In this document: positions 49,914 to 58,329 of the stretch, in pieces
Numbering within the stretch: position 1 is the stretch's first letter
Layout of the letters: the number at the start of each line of letters is the position of its first letter
Source of the DNA: Tissierellales bacterium
GTDB taxonomy: Bacteria; Bacillota; Clostridia; Tissierellales; Tissierellaceae
Length of the DNA stretch: 64,000 bases
Assembly: GCA_030146705.1 (NCBI GenBank)
Contig: JASLBE010000017.1
Location: forward strand, 82,294 to 146,293
Direction: 5' to 3'
Notes under the pieces: generated by a model
Told to the model about the DNA's origin: nothing
The model's database searches: none
The model's input: the letters and a program-made list of their open reading frames with translations, nothing else
Translations under genes and position numbers: made by a program

Positions 49914-50498
49914 TTAATAAGTTTCTACAAACACTTCAAAGTATTTTTGTTCATGAGCACAAGCAGGACATTCAACTGGTGCAGTTTTTCCCCTATGGAT
50001 GTAACCACAATTATTACACTTCCATTCAACTACATCATCTTTTTCAAATACCTTGCCTTTTTCCATATTTTCTATAAGTTTTAAGTATCTTCTCTCATGC
50101 CTTTCTTCAACCTCAGCGATTTCTTCAAAAACATAGGCAATTTCATCAAAACCTTCCTCTTTTGCTATCTTAGCAAACTTAGGATATAGGTCAGAATGTT
50201 CTTCATTTTCACCTTGGGCTGCAGCCTTTAAATTAGTTAAAGTATCTGCATAAGTAACTGGAAATGCAGCTTCTATTTCTACAGTTTCACCACATAAGTC
50301 TTCGTTTAAAAATTTGAAGAATCTTTTAGCGTGTTCCTTTTCGTTCCTTGCTGTTTCTGTAAAAATATTTTCAATTTGAACATAACCTTCTTTTTTTGCA
50401 ACAGATGCATAATAATCATACCTAGTCCTAGCCTGACATTCCCCTGCAAATGACTGCATTAAATTCTTTTCAGTTTGAGTACCTTTTAAAGATTTCAT
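49914..50498 (-). CDS. rbr: Rubrerythrin
   Basis: Di-iron peroxidase that protects anaerobes from hydrogen peroxide, about 194 aa from this start. The four-helix domain has ligands in FAGECQARTRYDYYA, ETARNEKEHAKRFF and IAEVEERHERRY. The C-terminal rubredoxin domain has CNNCGYIHRG and CPACAHEQKYFEV. ATG 50498 is preferred because AAAGGGG lies upstream and the protein then has the family length; the ATG at 50534 adds a non-homologous 12-residue leader. Confidence 0.96.
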   Translation of the reverse strand: MKSLKGTQTEKNLMQSFAGECQARTRYDYYASVAKKEGYVQIENIFTETARNEKEHAKRFFKFLNEDLCGETVEIEAAFPVTYADTLTNLKAAAQGENEEHSDLYPKFAKIAKEEGFDEIAYVFEEIAEVEERHERRYLKLIENMEKGKVFEKDDVVEWKCNNCGYIHRGKTAPVECPACAHEQKYFEVFVETY

Positions 50499-50539
50499 AT
50501 ACATTCCCCTTTCTATTTTCTTAAATATCATCAAGTAAT

Positions 50540-50568
50540 ATTATACCCATTAATTACTTTTTTAACAA
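50540..50568 (-). promoter_or_regulatory. rbr promoter
   Basis: Minus-strand TTGTTA (50568-50563), 17-bp spacer, TATAAT (50545-50540). I see no clear PerR box beside it. Confidence 0.6.
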
Positions 50569-50711
50569 TTTTTACTATTCTAGAAAACTATTTAAATTTA
50601 GAAACCATCAAATTATTTTATATATTTTCCAGGCTAAATTTAAGTTTTCTCCCTATTTAATAGACCAGGCCCATAAAAATATTTAAGGTCCATAAAATAT
50701 TTTTATTAGGT

Positions 50712-50745
50712 TTTTATTGCAATTAATTTTTATAATATATATAAT
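50712..50745 (+). promoter_or_regulatory. Shared 34-bp core promoter, copy 1
   Basis: TTGCAA (50717-50722), 17-bp spacer, TATAAT (50740-50745), identical over 34 bp to 62369-62402. It drives the ArAE-like gene. Confidence 0.7.
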
Positions 50746-50806
50746 AGTGAGACAATTAAATCCTTATTAATTAAATTTAACTATCAATAAATTTCTTAGG
50801 AGGATT

Positions 50807-51286
50807 ATGGTGGAAAGTAGAAAATTTTTTATCGGCGGAAGAGTTTTAAAGACAGTCCTGGCTGTTATTATATGTTTTACAATTTCTAGTTTTTTAAGAA
50901 CTGGTATCCCATTTTATTCTGCAATAGCGGCCATCCTATGTATGCAGGTTGACTACCAACAGGGCTATGTTACTGGAAAAAATAGGTTTATTGGAACCCT
51001 AATAGGTGGTTTCTATGCCTACTTATTAATAGAACTAGCAAAATTTCTAGGCCTAGAAATACTAGGCTACCCATATTTTTTACTAGTATCCTTATTTTTA
51101 ATACCAGTTATCTATACCAATGTAAATGTTAAGTTTCCAGCTTCTAGCTATATAAGTTGTGTAGTTTTTTTAAGTATAGTAGTTGCCCACGGCAATGATG
51201 TTAGTCCACTAATCTTTGCTATTAATAGGGTCATTGACACAGCTATTGGAATTGGGGTATCCATTGGGGTAAATTATATATTTTAA
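50807..51286 (+). CDS. Aromatic-acid-exporter-like membrane protein (ArAE_1)
   Basis: 159 aa with about four or five membrane segments. Resembles the N-terminal membrane part of aromatic acid exporter family 1/YgaE-type proteins: GGRVLKTVLAVIICFTIS, AAILCMQVDYQQGYVTGKNRFIGTLIGGFYAYLL and a late NRVIDTAIGIGVSIGVNY. It lacks the long soluble C-terminal half of full-length exporters, as do many short Firmicutes members, so it may work as a multimer. Function is not established. TAGGAGG precedes the ATG, and it has its own promoter and terminator. Confidence 0.75.
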   Translation: MVESRKFFIGGRVLKTVLAVIICFTISSFLRTGIPFYSAIAAILCMQVDYQQGYVTGKNRFIGTLIGGFYAYLLIELAKFLGLEILGYPYFLLVSLFLIPVIYTNVNVKFPASSYISCVVFLSIVVAHGNDVSPLIFAINRVIDTAIGIGVSIGVNYIF

Positions 51287-51290
51287 ATAA

Positions 51291-51333
51291 AAAAGAACTA
51301 CTTATGTTTTATTACATAGGTAGTTCTTTTTTA
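51291..51333 (+). terminator. Terminator of the ArAE-like gene
   Basis: AAAAGAACTAC...GTAGTTCTTTT hairpin with a TATG/CATA continuation, then a T-run. Confidence 0.88.
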
Positions 51334-51537
51334 TTTTTTATTATTCCTGTTCAATTTTATGTTTTTTATTATTATTTTTAATATATTTTAGGCACTTATT
51401 ATTATTTATTATTAAAATATGTGATATTATCATTTTCATAGCTAAAGATTTATGCTTTTGCACAATATTTTTGCATTCTTTTTATGCTTTTTATTTTTCC
51501 CAAATTCTAGTTTAGCTTGTTTATCCCATTTTAGGAC
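51334..51537 (+). other. Long AT-rich leader upstream of the sigma-54 promoter
   Basis: No gene is seen. It carries two TTTATGCTTTT direct repeats (51449-51459 and 51481-51491, 32 bp apart) with TTTTGCA words between. Lying roughly 50-90 bp before the sigma-54 promoter, these are candidates for activator sites. Confidence 0.45.
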
Positions 51538-51554
51538 TTGGCATACATCTTGCA
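51538..51554 (+). promoter_or_regulatory. Sigma-54 promoter of the 2-oxoacid dehydrogenase operon
   Basis: TTGGCATACATCTTGCA, with GG-N10-GC spacing and the consensus TTGGCA and TTGC blocks. The first operon gene starts about 127 bp downstream. Confidence 0.87.
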
Positions 51555-51680
51555 ATTAAATATAGGCGATAGTAAATTTGCCAATAAAAAAGTTTTATTT
51601 TTAAACTTTGACTAGTAATAAGGATGTTGTACAAGTTTATATTTCATCCCTTTATCAATAAATTTAGAGAGGGGATATTA

Positions 51681-53186
51681 ATGGATTCAAAAAGGTTAAG
51701 AAATGAAAAATTAAAGGAAAAAATTATGACTGCAGAAGAAGCTGCAAAATTTGTAAAAAAAGGTATGACAATTGGAACATCAGGTTTTACTCCTTCTGGC
51801 TATCCCAAGGCTGTACCCTTGGCCCTGGCTGAAAGGTGTAAAAATGGAGAAGAATTGGACCTAACTATTATTACAGGAGCCTCTGTTGGACCTGAAATTG
51901 ATAGTGAACTAATAGCTTCAGGTGCTATATCTAGGAGGTATCCTTACCAAACAAATTCTACTTTAAGAAAGCAGATTAATAGTAATAAGATTTCTTATGC
52001 GGATATGCACCTAAGCCATACACCCCAGCAAGTTAAGGAGGGTTTTTTAGGCAATATAGATATGGCTATAGTTGAAGCTATTGCAATTAGGGAAGATGGT
52101 GGAATAGTTCCTTCTACCTCTGTTGGAAATTCTAGTGTCTTTGTAGAAACGGCAGATATGGTAATTGTAGAATTAAATACTAGCCAACCTCTAGACCTTG
52201 AGGGTTGCCACGATATTTACAGCCTTGACCTTCCTCCTAAGAGGAAGCCTATCCCTCTTACTAAGGTTGATGAGAGGCTAGGAACTAACTATATTCCTTG
52301 CAACCCTGATAAGATTGTTGCAATAGTTGAAACAAATATTCTGGATAATACTAGGGAGGTTGCTCCTGTTGATGAAGTTAGTAGGAAAATGGCAGAAAAT
52401 TTAATTAATTTCCTGGCATCTGAGGTGGATGCGGGTAGGCTTCCTAAAAGTTTACTTCCCCTACAATCTGGAGTTGGTTCTGTAGCCAATGCAGTTTTGT
52501 CTGGTTTGGAGAATTCAGAATTTACTGATTTGGAAGTTTATTCAGAGGTCCTGCAAGATTCTGTTTTAGACTTGATTGACACTGGTAAGGTGGGTTTTGC
52601 TTCGGCTACTTCTCTTACCCTATCTCCTAGTAAGATGAAACACTTTATAGAAAATATCCATAGGTATAAGGATAAAATTCTACTTAGGCCCCAAGAAATA
52701 TCTAATAATCCAGAGCTTATCCGCCGTCTTGGCATTATTGCTATGAATACTGCAATCGAGGTTGATATTTATGGGAATGTTAATTCTACCCATATTTCTG
52801 GAACCAATATGATGAATGGTATTGGGGGGTCTGGTGATTTCACTAGGAATGGCTACTTGTCAATTTTCACAACTTCGTCTACTGCAAAGGATGGAAAAAT
52901 TTCTTCTATTGTTCCAATGGTTTCTCATGTTGACCACACTGAGCATGATGTAATGGTTATTGTAACTGAGCAGGGTGTTGCGGACCTAAGGGGTTTAACA
53001 CCTATTGAAAGGGCCAGAGAAATTATTAAAAACTGTGCCCATCCTGATTACAAACCTATGCTAGAAGACTACCTTAATAAGGCTATAAATCTTCGTGGGG
53101 GACACACTCCACATATATTAGAAGAAGCTTTTGACCCCTACACAAGGCTTAGGGAAACTGGGTCAATGGTTAAAGGGGATAGTTAG
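51681..53186 (+). CDS. Acetyl-CoA hydrolase/CoA-transferase family protein
   Basis: 501 aa of the Cat1/acetyl-CoA hydrolase-transferase family, which moves CoA between acyl-CoA and a short carboxylate. Features: TIGTSGFTPSGYPKAVPLAL near the N-terminus, an SGVGSVANAVLSGL segment, the likely CoA-binding GIGGSGDFTRNG, and VTEQGVADLRGLTPIERA near the end. ATG 51681 (GAGAGGGG upstream) replaces the ATG at 51624. First gene of the sigma-54 operon, so its likely job is releasing energy or CoA from the acyl-CoA made by the dehydrogenase. Substrate unknown. Confidence 0.87.
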   Translation: MDSKRLRNEKLKEKIMTAEEAAKFVKKGMTIGTSGFTPSGYPKAVPLALAERCKNGEELDLTIITGASVGPEIDSELIASGAISRRYPYQTNSTLRKQINSNKISYADMHLSHTPQQVKEGFLGNIDMAIVEAIAIREDGGIVPSTSVGNSSVFVETADMVIVELNTSQPLDLEGCHDIYSLDLPPKRKPIPLTKVDERLGTNYIPCNPDKIVAIVETNILDNTREVAPVDEVSRKMAENLINFLASEVDAGRLPKSLLPLQSGVGSVANAVLSGLENSEFTDLEVYSEVLQDSVLDLIDTGKVGFASATSLTLSPSKMKHFIENIHRYKDKILLRPQEISNNPELIRRLGIIAMNTAIEVDIYGNVNSTHISGTNMMNGIGGSGDFTRNGYLSIFTTSSTAKDGKISSIVPMVSHVDHTEHDVMVIVTEQGVADLRGLTPIERAREIIKNCAHPDYKPMLEDYLNKAINLRGGHTPHILEEAFDPYTRLRETGSMVKGDS

Positions 53187-53210
53187 CTTCTATAGGGAGG
53201 AAATATATAT

Positions 53211-55121
53211 ATGGTAGAACAACTGAAGATAGGAATTATATGGTCTGGCAAAATTGAAAACAAATTTGATTTAAATTCTGATTCAATTATTATTTATGAC
53301 AATGTAAAAATGTCTGATGCTTCTAAGTATTTTGAGGAGCTTAAAAATTTAGGCGTAGAAACTATTATCACTACGGCTGGTTTAAATAGGGAAATAAAAA
53401 ATAGAGATAGTATAAATATTATAGTTGCCTATCCTGATGAGATGAATATTTTAGATACTATTAGTTACATTGAACACGACCTTGGGATTGAGGGTACTAA
53501 AATCGCCCTTGTTATTCACGAGGACAATGTTTTAAATATTAAGCAGTTAAATAAATTTATTAAAAATACTATTGAACCCCATTATTTTAAAAGGGAGTCT
53601 GACTTAAATGATATTGCTAAGAAGATTAGCAAGATGGACTACTATGGAGTTATTACTGGACCTACTTTTTCAGACCTTATTGAAAGTATTGGTCTTAGGA
53701 GCTTCCCCTTACTTTTTGGTAAGGATGTTGTAATAGAAAATATAAGCAAGGCTAAGGAAATGAATGAGTTCCTATATACTAAAAACTCCTTAACAGAAAA
53801 GATTAGAAATGTAATCTATGAGCTACCCCAGGCAGTAATCATAACTAATGTTAATGGAGATATTTTAATGGTAAACCCGGCTATTAAAAATGTTTTTCCT
53901 GAAAAAAATATAAGTCTTATGGATACTAATGTATCAGACTTGTTTATAGATTTTGACCTTAGTATTTTGGAGGAAAAGGAAAAAATAACTAAATTTTTTA
54001 GGACCAATAATGGAAAAGAGGTCTATTTAAATGCTAAGAATTTTAATTTAAATTTATCCAAACATAGTTTTAGCAAGGGCTTTATCTTCTACTTCCAAGA
54101 GACTAGTGAGATTATAAGAATAAAAAAACATATAAAGGAAACTACGGCCAAGGGCTTTGTTGCCAACTATCAGTTTTCTGATATTATCCACGAAAGTCCT
54201 AGTATGAAAAGTATTATAAAGAGGAGTAAAAAAATTGCAAAAAGTGAATTTACCGTCCTAATTGAGGGAGAAACTGGAACTGGTAAGGAGATGTTTGCCC
54301 AGTCTATCCATAATTATAGTAGTAGGTTCAAGGGCCCCTTTGTTGCTGTTAATTGTGCAAACTTAACAGACACCCTACTGGAAAGTGAGCTTTTCGGTTA
54401 TGAACCTGGTGCTTTTACTGGTGCAAATAGGGAGGGTAAGACTGGTCTTTTTGAATATGCTGATGGTGGGACTATTTTTCTTGATGAGATTAACCAAATA
54501 TCTGTCCCCCTGCAAAAAAAGATTCTTAGGGTTATCCAGGAAAAGCTTATCCTTAAAATTGGTGGTGATAGGATTATTCCTGTCGATGTCAGGATCATTG
54601 CATCTAGTAATGAAAGCCTTCTAAGGAAGGTGGAGAAAAATGAATTTAGAAAGGACTTGTATTATAGGTTAAATGTCTTAAATATTAACCTACCCCCTTT
54701 ACGTGATAGGACTGAAGACTTGCCTAGTTTAATAAAGTTCTTTCTAAATAAGATTTTTTCTGAAACTGGGGAGAGGATAAATATTTTCAAGGATTCCCTT
54801 ATTATGAACTACATTAAAAACCATACTTGGCCTGGAAATATACGGGAGTTAGAAAATTTTATATATAGGTACTCTGTGGTCTATGATGGAGGGCTAGATT
54901 CTGTTGTTGATGGTTATGATTACTTTGGATTTGACCAAGATTTAAACTACCAGGTTCCTGATGGTAAGTTATTAATCCAACTATCAAGCTTGGCCAATAT
55001 GGAAAAAGAAATTATAAACCATGTCTTAGATCTTTTTAAAGGAAACCAAACTAGTGCTTCTGAATTTTTAGGTATCCACAGAAATACTATTAGGAATAAA
55101 TTAAATAATGGTGGTTATTAA
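53211..55121 (+). CDS. Sigma-54-dependent activator with PrpR N-domain
   Basis: 636 aa. N-terminal PrpR_N-like ligand domain (about 1-190, with ITTAGLNREIK and YYGVITGPTF-type segments), a PAS domain (about 195-310: LPQAVIITNVNGDILMVNPAIK), AAA+ with GETGTGKE, GYEPGAFTGA and IFLDEINQI, and a C-terminal Fis-type HTH (GNQTSASEFLGIHRNTIRNKL). PrpR-domain proteins sense small organic acids or their CoA products. As second gene of the operon it would activate its own transcription through the sigma-54 promoter upstream. Confidence 0.92.
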   Translation: MVEQLKIGIIWSGKIENKFDLNSDSIIIYDNVKMSDASKYFEELKNLGVETIITTAGLNREIKNRDSINIIVAYPDEMNILDTISYIEHDLGIEGTKIALVIHEDNVLNIKQLNKFIKNTIEPHYFKRESDLNDIAKKISKMDYYGVITGPTFSDLIESIGLRSFPLLFGKDVVIENISKAKEMNEFLYTKNSLTEKIRNVIYELPQAVIITNVNGDILMVNPAIKNVFPEKNISLMDTNVSDLFIDFDLSILEEKEKITKFFRTNNGKEVYLNAKNFNLNLSKHSFSKGFIFYFQETSEIIRIKKHIKETTAKGFVANYQFSDIIHESPSMKSIIKRSKKIAKSEFTVLIEGETGTGKEMFAQSIHNYSSRFKGPFVAVNCANLTDTLLESELFGYEPGAFTGANREGKTGLFEYADGGTIFLDEINQISVPLQKKILRVIQEKLILKIGGDRIIPVDVRIIASSNESLLRKVEKNEFRKDLYYRLNVLNINLPPLRDRTEDLPSLIKFFLNKIFSETGERINIFKDSLIMNYIKNHTWPGNIRELENFIYRYSVVYDGGLDSVVDGYDYFGFDQDLNYQVPDGKLLIQLSSLANMEKEIINHVLDLFKGNQTSASEFLGIHRNTIRNKLNNGGY

Positions 55122-55150
55122 ACTTATAAATTATGAAATGGAGGAAAATT

Positions 55151-56335
55151 ATGGGAGATTTATCTTTTAAGTTATCAAGATTAAGTATGACCATGATAGA
55201 GGGTGAGGTTATTGAGTGGTTTAAAAATGAGGGGGACTTTGTTGAGCAAGATGAGCCTCTTTTAGAGGTTCAAACTGATAAGGTGGCTATGGAAGTAACA
55301 TCACCTAAGACAGGATATATTAAAAGCATTACTGCTAAGGCTGGAGATATTGTTCCTGTAGAAGATGAACTTTGTATTATATCTACAGATGGATCAGGGG
55401 CTGACAGTAGTCCTAGTGAACCTACTGAAGCCAAGCCTGATGCAGGTCCTAGTAAGCCTGACTTAGAAAATACTGGACCTAAGGAAGTTATCAGTCTTGA
55501 AAAAGGACCTAGAAAGAAGATTTCGCCTCTTGCTAAAAAGATTGCCCAAAAAGAGGGTCTTGATTATTCTAACTTAACTGGTACTGGGGTTAATGGCCTA
55601 GTTGTAAAGGCTGATATTTTAAAGGTCCTAGAAAATAAACCAAGTCCTAGTTCCAATGAGGTTTATGTAGATGGTGGCTATGAGACTATTCCTATGAAGG
55701 GTATTAGGAAGGTTATTGCTGAGAAGATGATGTTAAGTCAAAAATCTACTGCCTCCCTTACTACTTTTGCCGAGGTTAGCCTGGATAAGATAGCTGAGAT
55801 GAGAAAAGTTGTTCCCCTATCTTATACAACATTTATATTAAAGGCTGTTGCCAATGCCCTGGCTGAGTACAAAATTATAAACTCTAGGATTGAAGATGAA
55901 AATATCCTAATGATGAATGATATTAATGTAAATGTTGCTATGAGTGTTGATGAGCAATTGTTTACTCCTGTTATTAAAAATGCTGATAAGAAAAACCTTA
56001 TAGCCATTAGTGATGAGGTTAAGAATTATTCCGAAAAGGCTAAGGATAAAAAGTTAACTATGGAGGACCTAGAGGGTGGAACTTTCACTGTTACTAATTC
56101 TGGTGTTTTTGGTTCCCTATTCTTTACTCCAATGATTAACTATCCTCAAAGTGCTATTTTAGGTATGGGAAAAATTAAAAAAGTTCCTATTGTTAATGAA
56201 GATAATGAAATAGTTATAGGAAGAGAAATGATCCTGGGCTTAACATATGACCATAGGTTGATTGATGGTGAGATTGCTGTTAAGTTCCTACAAAAGGTAA
56301 TTTCCTATATAGAAAATCCAAAACTATTATTTTAA
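55151..56335 (+). CDS. 2-oxoacid dehydrogenase E2 (dihydrolipoamide acyltransferase)
   Basis: 394 aa. Lipoyl domain (1-75) with the lipoylated lysine in QTDKVAMEV; a proline/serine/glutamate-rich linker; a peripheral E1/E3-binding domain (ISPLAKKIAQKEGLDYSNLTGTGVNG); and a catalytic domain ending with TYDHRLIDGE, containing the active-site His and Asp. ATG 55151 is chosen because GGAGG precedes it; the ATG at 55133 lies before that site. The acyl group transferred depends on E1, which is not identified. E2 precedes E1 in the operon, unlike the usual E1-E2 order. Confidence 0.92.
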   Translation: MGDLSFKLSRLSMTMIEGEVIEWFKNEGDFVEQDEPLLEVQTDKVAMEVTSPKTGYIKSITAKAGDIVPVEDELCIISTDGSGADSSPSEPTEAKPDAGPSKPDLENTGPKEVISLEKGPRKKISPLAKKIAQKEGLDYSNLTGTGVNGLVVKADILKVLENKPSPSSNEVYVDGGYETIPMKGIRKVIAEKMMLSQKSTASLTTFAEVSLDKIAEMRKVVPLSYTTFILKAVANALAEYKIINSRIEDENILMMNDINVNVAMSVDEQLFTPVIKNADKKNLIAISDEVKNYSEKAKDKKLTMEDLEGGTFTVTNSGVFGSLFFTPMINYPQSAILGMGKIKKVPIVNEDNEIVIGREMILGLTYDHRLIDGEIAVKFLQKVISYIENPKLLF

Positions 56336-56369
56336 GGCTTTTAACTAAGTTTATTAAGGAGGAATTAAT

Positions 56370-57335
56370 ATGAGTCAATTTACTAAAGAGCAATATATGG
56401 AGATTTACAGATATTTATATTTGGCTAGGCATACTGAGGATAAAATGGTTGAATACTTCCACCACTCTGCCTTTCCTGAACTACCTCATAGTAGTAAGGG
56501 GCAAGAGGCTGTATCTGTAGGGGCTGTTTATGGTCTTAGAAAGGAAGACCAAATTTCCCCAGCCTTAAGAACCAGGGGGGCTTTTTTAACCAAGGGTATT
56601 TCTTCAAGAGATATGATGGCTGGTGCCTTTGCCAAGGATACTAAGCAAAGTAGGTCCAAGCAAACTTCCCACCATTTAGGAGATCCTGATGTTGGTGTTT
56701 TATTTACAACTGGGGTTGTAGCTGCTAACTTACCTGTGGCTGTTGGGGCTGCCTTGGCCTTTAAAATGGAGAAAAAGGATAATATTGTTGTTGCCTTCTT
56801 TGGAGATGGAGCTTCAAGTAGGGGAGATGTTCACGAGGCTATGAACCTAGCAGCTCTTTGGGACCTTCCTATTGTTTTTATCTGTGAAAATAATGGCTAT
56901 GCCATATCAACTCCTTTAGAAAGAACTACTAAGGTAAAAAATATTGCAACCAGGGCTGCTGGCTATGGTATGCCTGGTGTAATTGTAGATGGTAATGACT
57001 TTTTCGAGGTCTATAATGCCACTGAAGAGGCCTATAAAAGGGCTAGAAATGGTGAGGGACCAACCTTAATTGAATGTAAGACTTATAGGTTTGAAAAACA
57101 CTCTGAAAGAGATCCTAGGGATGTTAGACCCCTGGAAGAAATAGAAGAATGGAAGGCAAAATGTCCAGTTAAGAGGTTTAAAACTTTTGTTTTAGACAAT
57201 GATGTCTTAACTAGTGAAGAAGTTGAAGAAATTGAAAATAGTGTCCATGAAGAAGTTCTAGATGCTATAAAGTTTGCTGAAGACTGTCCATACCCACCTG
57301 CTGATATTTTACTTGATAATGTTTATTCTAAATAA
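56370..57335 (+). CDS. 2-oxoacid dehydrogenase E1 alpha subunit
   Basis: 321-aa thiamine-diphosphate enzyme subunit. The TPP motif is FFGDGASSRGD through ENNGYA (GDG...NN). Early region LPHSSKGQEAVSVGA and RTRGAFLTKG fit PDH/BCKDH E1-alpha. The usual GSMH (pyruvate/acetoin type) is replaced by SKQTSHHLGD, which aligns best with the R-Q-M-P-x-H-x-G motif of branched-chain types. The substrate is thus open. AAGGAGG precedes the ATG; E1-beta follows 11 nt later. Confidence 0.92.
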   Translation: MSQFTKEQYMEIYRYLYLARHTEDKMVEYFHHSAFPELPHSSKGQEAVSVGAVYGLRKEDQISPALRTRGAFLTKGISSRDMMAGAFAKDTKQSRSKQTSHHLGDPDVGVLFTTGVVAANLPVAVGAALAFKMEKKDNIVVAFFGDGASSRGDVHEAMNLAALWDLPIVFICENNGYAISTPLERTTKVKNIATRAAGYGMPGVIVDGNDFFEVYNATEEAYKRARNGEGPTLIECKTYRFEKHSERDPRDVRPLEEIEEWKAKCPVKRFKTFVLDNDVLTSEEVEEIENSVHEEVLDAIKFAEDCPYPPADILLDNVYSK

Positions 57336-57346
57336 GGAGTGATAGT

Positions 57347-58327
57347 ATGCGTAAAATGATGAGAGAATCTATAAATGATGCTTTAAGGGAAGAGATGTTA
57401 AATGATGAAAAAGTATTCTTAATTGGTGAAGATATTGGTGCCTATGGTGGTACCCTACAAATAACTGCTGGTTTATTTGATGAGTTTGGCCCAGAAAGAG
57501 TTAGGGATACTCCAATTTCTGAGTATGCTATTACGGGGGCATCTGTTGGAGCGGCTATTATGGGTATGCGTCCTGTTTTAGAGTTAATGTATGCAGACTT
57601 CCTTCCTTTGGCTGCTGACCAACTGGTAAATAATGCAGCCAAGGTTAGCTATGGAACTGATGGTTCTATGAATGTTCCAATGGTTATAAGGGCACCTTTT
57701 GGTGCTGGTACTAGGTCTGGTATGCACCACAGCCAAAACCTAGAATCCTGGTTCTTAAATGTGCCTGGTATAAAGGTGGTAATGCCTTCTAATGCTTATG
57801 ATGCCAAGGGTTTATTAAAGTCTGCCATAAGGGATAATAATCCTGTTTTATTTTTAGAACATAAGATGTTATTAGGTGCTAGGGATGAGGTGCCAGAGGA
57901 AGAATACCTTATCCCAATTGGCAAGGCTGAGGTGAAAAAAGAAGGGGAGGACCTGACTATTGTAAGCTGGGGAAAAATGGTTGGAGAATCTCTTAGGGCT
58001 GCTAAAACCCTAGAAGAAGAAGGGATTTCTGTAGAAGTAATTGACCTAAGAACCATATCACCAATTGATGAGGATACTATTGTTAATTCTGTTATAAAAA
58101 CTAGTAGGCTTTTAGTTGCCCACGAAGCAATTAAGACCGGGGGCGTAGGTGGAGAAATAGCAGCAATTGTTGCAGACAAAGCTTTTGGCTATTTGGATGC
58201 ACCTATAATGAGGGTTGGAGCACCTTTTGCCCCAGTACCATATAGTCCAAGCTTAGAAGATGCCCATATGGTTGGTGCTGAAGATATTATAAGTACGGCT
58301 AAATATATGTTTGGTAAGGAGAGTTAA
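57347..58327 (+). CDS. 2-oxoacid dehydrogenase E1 beta subunit
   Basis: 326 aa. Has the E1-beta pattern: LIGEDIGAYGG, FGPERVRDTPISEYAITGASVGAA, LMYADFLPLAADQLVNNAAKVSYG and the C-terminal LLVAHEAIKTGGVGGEIAA. With E1-alpha it forms the alpha2beta2 decarboxylase that hands acyl groups to E2 lipoate. Two bases separate its stop from the symporter start, so the transporter is translated with the complex. AAGGAG precedes the ATG. Confidence 0.94.
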   Translation: MRKMMRESINDALREEMLNDEKVFLIGEDIGAYGGTLQITAGLFDEFGPERVRDTPISEYAITGASVGAAIMGMRPVLELMYADFLPLAADQLVNNAAKVSYGTDGSMNVPMVIRAPFGAGTRSGMHHSQNLESWFLNVPGIKVVMPSNAYDAKGLLKSAIRDNNPVLFLEHKMLLGARDEVPEEEYLIPIGKAEVKKEGEDLTIVSWGKMVGESLRAAKTLEEEGISVEVIDLRTISPIDEDTIVNSVIKTSRLLVAHEAIKTGGVGGEIAAIVADKAFGYLDAPIMRVGAPFAPVPYSPSLEDAHMVGAEDIISTAKYMFGKES

Positions 58328-58329
58328 TT

